From: a bacterium
GTDB lineage: Bacteria > Verrucomicrobiota > Verrucomicrobiia > Chthoniobacterales > Terrimicrobiaceae
Direction: 5' to 3'
Length of the DNA: 14,438 nucleotides
NCBI GenBank assembly: GCA_009920585.1
Contig: RFZT01000023.1
Location: forward strand, 1 to 14,438
Positions 1-6,599 of this stretch are shown in pieces; position 1 is the stretch's first letter, and every line of letters starts with the position of its first letter. The position numbers were made by a program, and so were the translations under genes. The notes below the pieces were generated by a model. That model had not been told where the DNA came from. It saw only the letters and a list, made by a program, of their open reading frames with translations, and did no database searches.

Positions 1-63
1 TGGGTGAGTTTCATGATGTTCAAAAGCTGAAACCCCGGAGTTGGGGAAAAGTTGCGAAAAAAA
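1..63 (-). other. Left edge: possible first codons of a gene downstream of the kinase
   Basis: Reading leftward past the kinase stop codon there are about 50 non-coding bases, then an ATG at 14-12 followed by codons for K, L and T before the window ends. A gene of the phosphate-uptake set, such as a phosphate-binding protein, often follows phoB-phoR, and M-K is a common secretory start. Four codons cannot identify it. No Shine-Dalgarno sequence or convincing Pho box precedes it. Confidence 0.2.
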
Positions 64-612
64 TCAAACAGTCAGTGGGTTTTCGGGAACCGGAAGTCGA
101 ATATGGAAAGTGGCCCCGTGGCCTGGCGTGCTGTCGACGGAAATCGTGCCTCCGTGGGCGAGGATGATGTTTTTGACGATGGAGAGTCCGAGTCCGGTGC
201 CGCCGCCGTCGCGGGAGCGGTCTTTGTGAACGCGATAAAAGCGGTCGAAAATAAAAGGCTGCGCGCTAAGAGGGATGCCTGGTCCGTTGTCAGCGATGGC
301 GATGGTGAGGTGGGTGTCATCTCGTTTTGCGGTGATGGAAAGGACCAGGTCGCCCGAGTCGCCGTAACGAAGGGCATTGGTGAGGAGGTTCAAGTAAACT
401 TGTTCCATGCGACGACTGTCGGCTTGGACGATGCGGGCATCCTCTGGCCACTCGATTTGGATGCGTACCTTTGTTTCCGCAATGGTGGTGGCGAGATTTT
501 CCAAAACGTGAAGCATGAGGTCGTGGAGGTTCGCGGAATCCAACTCCAAAAGGCGGGCTCGGCTTTCCATTTTTGAAATACTGAGAAGATCTTCGATGAG
601 AAGATTAAGGCT
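64..612 (-). pseudogene. phoR: Sensor histidine kinase, C-terminal part (end of DHp domain plus HATPase), out of frame with its N-terminal half
   Basis: This is the catalytic half of a PhoR-like histidine kinase. It starts in the second dimerisation helix (LNLLIEDLLSISKMES) and continues through the complete ATP-binding domain: N box NLLTNALRYG, G1 box DNGPGIP, F box FDRFYR and G2 box GGTGLGLSI. It ends normally at the TGA at 66-64. The frame differs from that of the upstream half (605-1312), and about 17-18 residues expected between the two are missing, so one ancestral gene has been broken by a deletion. The frame stays open upstream to 951, but that part encodes no kinase sequence. Separate translation could start at the ATG at 642 (192 residues), giving an ATPase domain with no phospho-acceptor histidine. 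A sequencing or assembly error is the main alternative to a true pseudogene. Confidence 0.8.
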
Positions 613-1312
613 CCATAGCGCCGTCGAGAAGGGTTTCCACATATCCCTTAATAATGGCGAGAGGGGTGCGGAATTCATGGGAGACATTCGCAATGAACTC
701 TCGGCGGGTGGCCTCGAGGTTACGAACGTCGGTGACATTTTGAAAAACGAGAAGCACGGCTTGGGGAAGGTCACTGGACTCGGGAGAAAGGGCGGCGACG
801 TGAATGTTGAAATGCCTTTGAGTTGAGGTTCCTTTGGGAGTGATGGTTTCGAAACTGAGTTCGATTTGCTGTGGTGCACCTCCCGCGAGTGCCCGCTCGC
901 TGGCGTGTTGGAGTTCATGCCGGCGAAAATACTCCAGCACAGTTCGGCCAATCGGGGATCGGCTGGGAGAAAAGAAATTCAGGAGGGCCTCATTGACTAG
1001 GGTGATCCTTTGGGAGCGGTCGATGATGAGGATGCCCTCGACCATGCTGGAGAGAATGCCACGCAAGCTGAGATCTTCGTTTGCGACTTGGCGATCGAGT
1101 TGAAGGAGTAGCTCGGAGATCCGCTTCACGTGCAGTGCCGTCTCCGCGTATTGGCCGGGATCGTTTTGCACGGCGGGAATGCGGAAATTCCCCGAGGCCA
1201 TTTGTTTCAGATCCCGGTGGAGACTTTGCCAGGGCTTAATGAAGCGAAGGTGGATCAGGAATGCCGCGCTGGCGATGGCTGCGATGGAAATAAAAAGAAG
1301 GAACGAGTTCAA
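605..1312 (-). pseudogene. phoR: Sensor histidine kinase, N-terminal part (TM, linker, PAS, H-box), ends early by frameshift
   Basis: This is the sensor half of the same kinase, 235 residues. Residues 1-22 form one hydrophobic membrane segment, 23-80 a HAMP-like linker, and about 82-195 a PAS-type domain (GILSSMVEGILIIDRSQRI, then VLLVFQNVTDVRNLE). The H-box is NVSHEFRTPL, with phospho-acceptor His212. PhoR-type kinases continue after the sequence GYVETLLDGAM with a second helix, but here the frame stops two codons later (TAA at 607-605). The start is TTG at 1312-1310. It overlaps the regulator's stop codon as TTGA, so the two genes are translationally coupled. The single short N-terminal membrane segment, PAS and partner regulator are typical of PhoR phosphate sensors. 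Phosphate sensing itself is inferred. As it stands, the product lacks the ATP-binding domain and cannot autophosphorylate. Confidence 0.8.
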
Positions 1313-2001
1313 GATGCAGATTGCACATTAAAACGATACCCTTCGCCGCGTATAGTTTCCAGCCTGGGGGCGTGACCGAGTAGTTTTTCACGAAGTCGGC
1401 GCATGTGGGTATCGACAGTTCTGGTATCCATCCCAGGAGAATAACCCCAGACATCGCGCAGGAGGGCATCTCTTCCTAGGGTGCGCCCCCGATTATTGAC
1501 GAGTGTGATGAGGAGCTTGAACTCGGTGGTGGTGAGTTCGAGGCGTTCGCCGTCGATGCGGGCTTGGAGACTCGATTTATCGAGGGTGAGGCCGTCGAGT
1601 TCGATAAGCGATGTGCTGGCCGCAGTCGTGCGCAAGCGGCGAAGGAGAGCCTGAACGCGCAGGACGAGTTCTCTTGGGCTGAATGGCTTGCCAACATAGT
1701 CGTCCGCGCCTGTTTCTAAGCCTTTCACGCGGTCTTTTTGCTCATCCTTGGCGGTGAGCATGAGGATCGGAATGTGGGTCGTCTCGGAATCTTGTTTGAG
1801 GGCTCGGCAAACTTCCAGCCCACTCATGCCGGGCAACATGAGGTCAAGAACAACGATGTCTGGGCGATGAGTGCGAACGGCCGTCAATCCGGCATCACCG
1901 GTAGTGGCCACGAGAACCTTAAATCCCGCGCGCTTGAGGTTATAGCGCAGCAGATCTACGACGTCCGCTTCATCTTCCACAATTAGCACGGTATCTTCCA
2001 T
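1309..2001 (-). CDS. phoB: PhoB-like response regulator, OmpR family
   Basis: DNA-binding response regulator of 230 residues, the usual length for the family. The receiver domain (1-120) has the acidic pocket E9-D10-E11, phospho-acceptor D53 in VVLDLMLPGMSG, T83 and K105 (GKPFSPREL). The winged-helix output domain (about 130-228) carries LTTTEFKLL, the recognition-helix region DTRTVDTHMRRLREKL and the wing IRGEGYRF. The start chosen is the ATG at 2001-1999, which gives MEDTVLIVEDEADV at the normal distance from the first strand. An ATG 12 codons upstream would add a tail not typical of the family. Its stop overlaps the TTG start of the kinase. The kinase partner is broken, so phosphorylation would need another donor if the lesion is real. 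The target promoters are not visible here. Assignment to PhoB rather than another OmpR-type regulator rests on the PhoR-like partner. Confidence 0.85.
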   Translation of the reverse strand: MEDTVLIVEDEADVVDLLRYNLKRAGFKVLVATTGDAGLTAVRTHRPDIVVLDLMLPGMSGLEVCRALKQDSETTHIPILMLTAKDEQKDRVKGLETGADDYVGKPFSPRELVLRVQALLRRLRTTAASTSLIELDGLTLDKSSLQARIDGERLELTTTEFKLLITLVNNRGRTLGRDALLRDVWGYSPGMDTRTVDTHMRRLREKLLGHAPRLETIRGEGYRFNVQSAS

Positions 2002-2051
2002 GAAGTGGTGCTTAGACAAGTTGAGCGCTTCGGGCAAGAGATCAAAAGTGA

Positions 2052-2118
2052 CAAAAAAATCAGGTCACCGCATGGTGGCTCAGAAAAAAACAATAAAACT
2101 GAACCGCGGTGACCTGAT
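2052..2118 (-). terminator. Strong intrinsic terminator downstream of xth
   Basis: A perfect 13-bp inverted repeat (2059-2071 with 2106-2118, core CAGGTCACCGC) is followed on the minus strand by seven T (2059-2053). In the leftward transcript the stem extends inward by seven more pairs, GGUUCAG with CUGAGCC (2105-2099 with 2083-2077). This includes one G-U wobble that would be a C-A mismatch in the opposite transcript. The result is an approximately 20-bp hairpin with a 5-base bulge (2072-2076) and a U-rich 15-base loop. It separates the xth/glyS transcript from the phoB-like gene, whose own promoter must lie within about 50 bases (2002-2052). No clear promoter boxes were found there. Confidence 0.8.
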
Positions 2119-2184
2119 GCATTGTCGCAACTAATAGGTTAGACGCCGCAGAAGAGACCGTGTTCAAATTTTCTTTAAAAAATC

Positions 2185-2940
2185 TTACGCATCGATCACC
2201 AGACCTACTGGGCAGTGGTCGCTGCCTGTGATTTCGGGCTGGATGAAAGCGGATTTGAGGCTCGATGCCATCGAGGCGGAGGCTCCGAAGTAGTCGATGC
2301 GCCATCCGATATTCTTTTCCCGAGCGCCATGCTGGTAGCTCCACCAGGTGTAATTTCCGCCTTTGGGTTCAAAGTGACGGAAAGTATCAATGAATCCGGC
2401 GTTGAGGACTTGGTCAAATGCCTTCCTCTCCTCGATCGTGAATCCCGCATTGCGGGTATTATCCTTCGGGCGAGCCAGATCGATCTCGTGGTGGGCGACA
2501 TTCATATCGCCACAGAAAATAACCGGTTTCGATTTTTGGAGATGGACGAGGTGGTTGATGAAGGCGGGGGTCCAATCACGCGTGCGGTAATCGAGGCGGG
2601 TGAGTTCCCGCTTCGAGTTCGGCGTGTAAACATTCACCAAATGGAAATCGCCGAAATCCGCCGAGATCACGCGCCCCTCGGTATCGTGCTCGGGAACGCC
2701 AATGCCGTAGGTGACGGCGAGTGGTTTTTTGCGCGTGAGGATCGCCGTGCCGGAGTAGCCGGGCTTGAGGGCAGAATTCCAAAAAACCTCATAGCCATCG
2801 AAGCGGTGGGGTACCTGCTCCGGGCGGGCTTTGGTTTCCTGAAGGCAGATGATATCCGCTGCCTCCGCTTCGAGATACTCAGGTAGACCTTTGCCTAGGA
2901 CCGAGCGGATGCCGTTGACGTTCCAAGATAGGATTTTCAT
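2185..2940 (-). CDS. xth: Exodeoxyribonuclease III / AP endonuclease
   Basis: Exonuclease III of the ExoA/Xth family, 251 residues and full length. It cleaves DNA 5' of abasic sites in base-excision repair and trims 3' ends. The endonuclease/exonuclease/phosphatase fold fills the protein and every catalytic element is visible: N7 (SWNVNG), E35 (LQETK), Y105 (VNVYTPN), D145 and N147 (CGDMNVAH), D216 (RIDYF), and D241-H242 (GSDHCP). The ATG at 2940 gives the classic start MKILSWNVNG. No Shine-Dalgarno sequence precedes it. The gene lies 36 bases downstream of the glyS stop with no terminator between, so the two are probably cotranscribed. Transcription would end at the hairpin at 2052-2118, about 67 bases past the stop. 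Confidence 0.95.
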   Translation of the reverse strand: MKILSWNVNGIRSVLGKGLPEYLEAEAADIICLQETKARPEQVPHRFDGYEVFWNSALKPGYSGTAILTRKKPLAVTYGIGVPEHDTEGRVISADFGDFHLVNVYTPNSKRELTRLDYRTRDWTPAFINHLVHLQKSKPVIFCGDMNVAHHEIDLARPKDNTRNAGFTIEERKAFDQVLNAGFIDTFRHFEPKGGNYTWWSYQHGAREKNIGWRIDYFGASASMASSLKSAFIQPEITGSDHCPVGLVIDA

Positions 2941-2976
2941 GTCGTGAGTGTCTGTCGCGGAGCGGGTGATGGCGTG

Positions 2977-4338
2977 TTAGCTGATTTTTTCGAGCAGGTA
3001 ATTTTTGAGATCGGCGATGGCGATCCGTTCCTGTTGCATCGAGTCACGATGGCGGAGTGTGACCGTGCCTTCCTTTTCGGGCCCGTTCTCTCCAATGGTG
3101 TCGAAATCGACCGTCACGCAAAATGGCGTTCCGGCTTCGTCTTGGCGGCGGTAGCGGCGACCGATGGCACCGGACTCGTCGTAGAAAACATTCATGATCC
3201 CACGCAGAGAGGCCACGATCTCGCGGGCTTTTTCCACGAGTTGGGGTTTGTTTTTGAGGAGCGGGAAGATGCCGCATTTGATCGGAGCCATGCGGGGGTG
3301 AAAGCGCATCACGGTGCGGGTCTCGGATTTCCCCTTTTCGTCGGTGACGGTTTCCTCGTCGAAGGCCTCGCAAATGAGGGCCAGCGCGGTGCGGTCGGTG
3401 CCCGCGCTAGGTTCGACGACATGCGGAACGAAGCGTTCTTTAGTCACTTCATCATAGTAATCGAGGGGCTTGCCGCTGTGCTCGATGTGTTTGCTGAGAT
3501 CGTAATCCGTGCGGTAGGCGATGCCTTCGAGTTCGCTTACACCGAAGGGGAATTCGTATTCCAGATCGTAAGTTTTTTTGGAGTAAAAGGCACGTTCGCC
3601 GTCCGGGATATCGTTGATGTGGATCTTTGAGCGGGGGATGCCGATGTCCTCGTAGAAAGCGAGGCGTTGCTCGAGCCAGTAGTCGGTGAGTTGCATGCCA
3701 TCCTCGGGGCGGCAGAAATACTCGATCTCCATCTGCTCAAATTCCCTGGAGCGGAAGATGTAGTTGCGGGGGTTGATCTCGTTGCGGAAGGCTTTTCCGA
3801 TTTGGGCGATGCCGAAGGGCAGTTTCTGGCGAGTCGTATCGAGCACATTGCGGAAATTCACAAAGATCGCTTGGGCGGTCTCGGGGCGCAGGTAAACCAT
3901 GTTATCTTCTGTCTCAAGGGGACCGGCATGGCTTTTGAACATGAGGTTAAAATCCCGGGCCTCGGTGAGATCACGACTGCCGCAGGTGGGGCAGTATTTC
4001 TCACCGTCTTTCTCGGGTAGTTGATCCGCGCGGTTGCGGGAGTTGCATTTTTTGCAATCCACCATTGGGTCGCTGAATGTCTCCTCGTGGCCAGATGCCT
4101 TCCAGACCGCGCGGTTCATGATAATCGAGCCATCCATGCCCTCCATGTCATCACGCTCACGTACGTTTCGGCGCCACCAGAAATCCTTCAGGTTCTTCTT
4201 CAGTTCCACGCCGAGGGGGCCGTAATCCCAGAAACCATTGAGGCCACCGTAAATTTCGGAAGATTGAAAAATGAATCCGCGCCTCTTGCAGAGGCTCACA
4301 ATTTTTTCCATGCGCGAAGCTGAAGCGTCTTGGGACAT
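2977..4338 (-). CDS. glyS: Glycine--tRNA ligase, single-chain (homodimeric) type
   Basis: Class II glycyl-tRNA synthetase, 453 residues from the ATG at 4338. It charges tRNA-Gly with glycine and is the single-chain form rather than the two-subunit GlyQ/GlyS form. The N-terminus has the family hallmark SSEIYGGLNGFWDYGP (26-41). A zinc ribbon is visible as C95-x2-C98 and C116-x2-C119. Class II motif 2 is FRNEINPRNYIFRSREFEQ (184-202) and motif 3 is PSAGTDRT (310-317, R316). The C-terminal anticodon-binding domain runs from about 350 to 448 and contains GAIGRRYRRQDEAGTPF. An upstream in-frame TTG at 4368 would add 10 residues unlike the family and is not preferred. A small 5-bp inverted repeat (4343-4357) sits just before the ATG, where a Shine-Dalgarno sequence would be, and none is present. 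The pyrD stop is 84 bases upstream on the same strand. Confidence 0.95.
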   Translation of the reverse strand: MSQDASASRMEKIVSLCKRRGFIFQSSEIYGGLNGFWDYGPLGVELKKNLKDFWWRRNVRERDDMEGMDGSIIMNRAVWKASGHEETFSDPMVDCKKCNSRNRADQLPEKDGEKYCPTCGSRDLTEARDFNLMFKSHAGPLETEDNMVYLRPETAQAIFVNFRNVLDTTRQKLPFGIAQIGKAFRNEINPRNYIFRSREFEQMEIEYFCRPEDGMQLTDYWLEQRLAFYEDIGIPRSKIHINDIPDGERAFYSKKTYDLEYEFPFGVSELEGIAYRTDYDLSKHIEHSGKPLDYYDEVTKERFVPHVVEPSAGTDRTALALICEAFDEETVTDEKGKSETRTVMRFHPRMAPIKCGIFPLLKNKPQLVEKAREIVASLRGIMNVFYDESGAIGRRYRRQDEAGTPFCVTVDFDTIGENGPEKEGTVTLRHRDSMQQERIAIADLKNYLLEKIS

Positions 4339-4422
4339 AAGGCGGGTATCAAACCCGAGCCTGTTCAAGAGGTCAACGCAGCAATAGCGGAGAAATGGCG
4401 GCTTGGCTTCGCTCGCTCAGTC

Positions 4423-5424
4423 CTAAATCGCGCCTACGATATCGCGGATTAACTCAGGTCCATGATAAACGAAGCCTGTGTAGATCTGAACAAGGTTCGC
4501 GCCGGCATCGAGTTTTTCCTTCGCCGAGGCGGCGTCCATAATGCCGCCCGAGGCAATGATCGGGAGTTGCGTGACGGAACGAAGGGTGCGGATGACTTCG
4601 GTCGAGCGTTGGCGGAGAGGCGCGCCGCTAAGTCCACCGGTTTGGTCTGATGGGGTAGGGATCGCGCTGTGGTCGAGGGTCGTATTTGTGGCGATGATGC
4701 CGGCGAGTTTCTCGGACTCGGCGAGCGCTGCCATCTCACGAACGGCGTCATCGGTGAGATCGGGGGCTATTTTGACCAGAAGGGGCTTGCCGCTGTGGAT
4801 GCGCTTAAGAGTTCGGATGATCTGCGCTAGGGAATCGCTATCCTGCAGGGTGCGAAGGCCGGGTGTATTCGGCGAACTGACATTGATCACGAAGTAGTCT
4901 CCATACGGAAGGAGGAGATTGTAGCTCGTAGCGTAGTCGGAGGCGGCATTTTCCAGCGGAGTCACCTTGGATTTTCCGATGTTGATACCGACGGGAATGC
5001 TTGGCCAGCGTCTGCTGGCTTTGAGGCGGCGGAGACGTTTCGCTGCGGCACTGGCTCCTCGGTTGTTGAATCCCATGCGATTGATGAGCGCCTCCTGCGA
5101 GGGGAAACGGAAGCTGCGTGGCTTGTCATTTCCGGTTTGGGCGAGTGCGGTGATTGTTCCTGCTTCGAGAAAGCCGAATCCCATCGCCTGCCATGCGGGA
5201 AGGGCGACGGCATTTTTGTCCATTCCGGCGGCAAGTCCCACGGGGTTCGGAAAATCGAGGCCAAAAAGTCGCAGTGGGCGCTGGGGAAGGGGGCCAAACA
5301 TCGAGCGAATCAGTGGTGATGGGGTGAGTCGAAGGGCCGCCATGGCGAGATTGTGGGCCGCTTCGGCGGGCAGGCAGAATAAAAGCGGGCGTAGAATTTG
5401 TAGGTAGCAGTTCACTGCGATCAA
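4423..5424 (-). CDS. pyrD: Dihydroorotate dehydrogenase, class 2 (quinone-dependent)
   Basis: Membrane-associated flavoenzyme of pyrimidine synthesis that oxidises dihydroorotate to orotate and passes electrons to quinone. At 333 residues it is full length for class 2. It keeps the N-terminal extension of that class (LRPLLFCLPAEAAHNLAM, about 11-28), which forms the amphipathic quinone tunnel. The core shows FPNPVGLAAGMDKN (58-71), LINRMGFNN (113-121), VGINIGKSK (145-153), and NVSSPNTPGLR (181-191) with the class 2 catalytic serine. FMN-binding elements are IIASGGIMDA (289-298) and YTGFVYHGP (315-323). The start is uncertain: TTG at 5424 or GTG at 5415, three codons later, since no ATG lies near the conserved N-terminus. 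The gene is divergent from the unknown gene at 5521 and lies upstream of glyS with an 84-base gap. Confidence 0.93.
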   Translation of the reverse strand: MIAVNCYLQILRPLLFCLPAEAAHNLAMAALRLTPSPLIRSMFGPLPQRPLRLFGLDFPNPVGLAAGMDKNAVALPAWQAMGFGFLEAGTITALAQTGNDKPRSFRFPSQEALINRMGFNNRGASAAAKRLRRLKASRRWPSIPVGINIGKSKVTPLENAASDYATSYNLLLPYGDYFVINVSSPNTPGLRTLQDSDSLAQIIRTLKRIHSGKPLLVKIAPDLTDDAVREMAALAESEKLAGIIATNTTLDHSAIPTPSDQTGGLSGAPLRQRSTEVIRTLRSVTQLPIIASGGIMDAASAKEKLDAGANLVQIYTGFVYHGPELIRDIVGAI

Positions 5425-5459
5425 TGTCGCCTACACCGTGCCCTAGCTACAATCGGAAA

Positions 5460-5477
5460 GTGCTCGGTGGCGAGCAC
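5460..5477. other. Perfect 7-bp hairpin in the divergent intergenic region
   Basis: GTGCTCG (5460-5466), a four-base GTGG loop and CGAGCAC (5471-5477) form a perfect stem-loop with no following T-run, so it is not an intrinsic terminator for either strand. It lies about 43 bases before the ATG at 5521. If transcription starts at the TACAAT-directed site it would cap the 5' end of the message. A protein-binding operator is the alternative. Confidence 0.45.
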
Positions 5478-5511
5478 GGGCTTGACGGCGCTGGCTCCGG
5501 CTCCGATAAAT

Positions 5512-5516
5512 GGAGG
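5512..5516 (+). promoter_or_regulatory. Shine-Dalgarno sequence fixing the start at 5521
   Basis: GGAGG lies four bases before the ATG at 5521. It is the only strong Shine-Dalgarno sequence before any gene in the window. It decides in favour of 5521 over the in-frame GTG at 5467, which falls in the loop of the hairpin. Confidence 0.6.
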
Positions 5517-5520
5517 CTCC

Positions 5521-6036
5521 ATGACAGCACCTGAAATATTTGGAGTTTTGAGCGCATCCCAAGGCGCGGAGATTTTGAACTGGTTGGCGAACCATGACCG
5601 CGCCGCCTATCGGAACTGCGCTTCTATGCTGGCTACGCGCCGCAAGTTGCGCCCGGTTTTTGTTGAGCGAAAGCCACGTGATGAAAAGAACCAATGGATG
5701 CAAGACGCTCTTGTGCGTCCCGCCAATGCCGATCTGGCGCTGGAAATCCTGCAGGTCTGGACGCTGGGGAACAACCTCGCGATGGTGGCTGAATTTTTAG
5801 ATGCGCTTGCGATTTCTCATGACGGCAAAGGGCTTATTGATCAGATTCCCTCCGAGCCGCCGGCCGAAAGAGTGAAATCCGCGGTCGAGGCTCTCCTAGC
5901 GCATCACGGTGTCTTTCAGGTTTTCGTCTATTTGCATTTGTTTGTCGGTATGGATGAGGACGGCTGGTTGACTCTCAAGGATCTCCTTGCGACCCATCCG
6001 TCCTTGGCCCCAGTAACGCTAGCAAAAGCGGCATGA
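5521..6036 (+). CDS. Unknown helical protein, first gene of the gmhA run
   Basis: A 171-residue protein that I do not recognise. It has no signal peptide, membrane segment, cysteine pair or nucleotide-binding motif and appears to be soluble and mostly alpha-helical. A basic stretch (RRKLRPVFVERKPR, 40-53) is followed by helices around 58-100 (ALEILQVWTLGNNLAMVAEF). The C-terminal half (116-160) contains AVEALLAHHGVFQVF and GMDEDGWLTLKDLLATHP, which reads like a small helical bundle. The start follows the GGAGG at 5512-5516. The gene overlaps gmhA by four bases (ATGA), implying coupled translation. Codon and base composition match the neighbours, so it looks native rather than recently acquired. 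Being first in an envelope-related run suggests an envelope or regulatory role, but that is only context. Confidence 0.75.
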   Translation: MTAPEIFGVLSASQGAEILNWLANHDRAAYRNCASMLATRRKLRPVFVERKPRDEKNQWMQDALVRPANADLALEILQVWTLGNNLAMVAEFLDALAISHDGKGLIDQIPSEPPAERVKSAVEALLAHHGVFQVFVYLHLFVGMDEDGWLTLKDLLATHPSLAPVTLAKAA

Positions 6037-6599
6037 GCCCTTTTTCTGAGTCCCTCAACGGAGCGTTAGAAACCTTTGAGTCTCTCCGGGCACTCGAACC
6101 GAAGGTGATGGAAGCCGCCAAGTTAGTGCTCGATTGCTTGAAGTCCGGTGGCAAGTTGCTCCTTTGCGGTAATGGCGGTAGCGCGGCGGATAGTGCTCAT
6201 ATCGCCACGGAGTTCACTTGCCGATTCATGGGCGACCGCCGCCCGTATCCGGCGATTTCGCTCACGTCCGATGGCGGGTTGCTCACCGCAATTGGGAATG
6301 ACTACGCTTTTCAGGAGATTTTCGCTCGGCAAGTGCGGGCCTATGGCAAGCCCGGCGATGTCTTGATCTCGCTCACGACCAGCGGAAAGTCGCGGAATAT
6401 TCTTTCTGCGATCGAAGAAGCCAAGCGGATCGGTGTTAAAAACATCGTCTTTCTAGGCAAGGGCGGGGGCTTCACGAAGGGTGCTGCCGATATCGAGATC
6501 CAAGTATCGGGAAACGTCACTGCCCGCATCCAAGAGGCCCACAAATTCCTCCTTCACACGATATGTGAGATTGTTGAGCCGAGTCTCGACAAGGAATGA
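6033..6599 (+). CDS. gmhA: Sedoheptulose-7-phosphate isomerase (phosphoheptose isomerase)
   Basis: SIS-domain isomerase of 188 residues that converts sedoheptulose 7-phosphate to D-glycero-D-manno-heptose 7-phosphate, the first step towards the heptose of LPS inner core. The phosphosugar-binding motif GNGGSAADSAH (46-56) and the second SIS segment LISLTTSGKSRNIL (111-124) are intact. The zinc/catalytic residues known from E. coli GmhA map to H56, E60, Q167 and H175, with the same eight-residue spacing between the last two. This separates it from DiaA-type SIS proteins, which lack the catalytic set. The gene overlaps its neighbours on both sides by ATGA (6033-6036 and 6596-6599). Other heptose genes are not in the window. 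Confidence 0.88.
   Translation: MSPFSESLNGALETFESLRALEPKVMEAAKLVLDCLKSGGKLLLCGNGGSAADSAHIATEFTCRFMGDRRPYPAISLTSDGGLLTAIGNDYAFQEIFARQVRAYGKPGDVLISLTTSGKSRNILSAIEEAKRIGVKNIVFLGKGGGFTKGAADIEIQVSGNVTARIQEAHKFLLHTICEIVEPSLDKE

Larger units (their letters stand above)
5425..5520. promoter_or_regulatory. Divergent intergenic region, candidate promoters
   Basis: This 96-base gap must serve both pyrD (leftward) and the operon starting at 5521 (rightward). A plus-strand TACAAT (5448-5453) matches a -10 box at five of six bases but has no good -35. It would start transcription near 5460, at the first base of the hairpin described separately. A second pair, TTGACG (5482-5487) and GATAAA (5505-5510) with 17-base spacing, also looks like a sigma-70 promoter. 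It would start at about 5517 and exclude the ribosome-binding site, leaving a nearly leaderless message. No convincing pyrD promoter was found. These are inspection matches only. Confidence 0.3.

Noticed and set aside
33..46. CCCC-GGAGTT-GGGG as a terminator after the kinase gene
   Set aside because: Only four pairs, with no T-run following on the minus strand; too weak to call.
613..951. The open frame upstream of the kinase C-terminal half as an extra N-terminal domain
   Set aside because: It is the shifted frame of the PAS/H-box region encoded properly in the 605-1312 frame. It has low complexity and no domain features.
2002..2058. Pho boxes or clear sigma-70 promoter in front of the phoB-like gene
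   Set aside because: No CTGTCA-type direct repeats and no well-spaced -35/-10 pair were found on the minus strand.
2059..2118. The inverted repeat as a regulator operator
   Set aside because: Its position just after xth, the T-run on one side and strand-specific pairing fit a terminator better.
2215..2886. Long open frame on the plus strand opposite xth (also 2944-3630 opposite glyS and 12609-13469 opposite gatB)
   Set aside because: These mirror the codon structure of strongly supported genes on the other strand, contain no recognisable domain and have no start signals.
5467..5520. An upstream in-frame GTG that would lengthen the unknown protein by 18 residues
   Set aside because: It lies in the loop of a perfect hairpin with no ribosome-binding site, and the added residues (alanine- and proline-rich) look like translated intergenic DNA. 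The ATG at 5521 has GGAGG before it.
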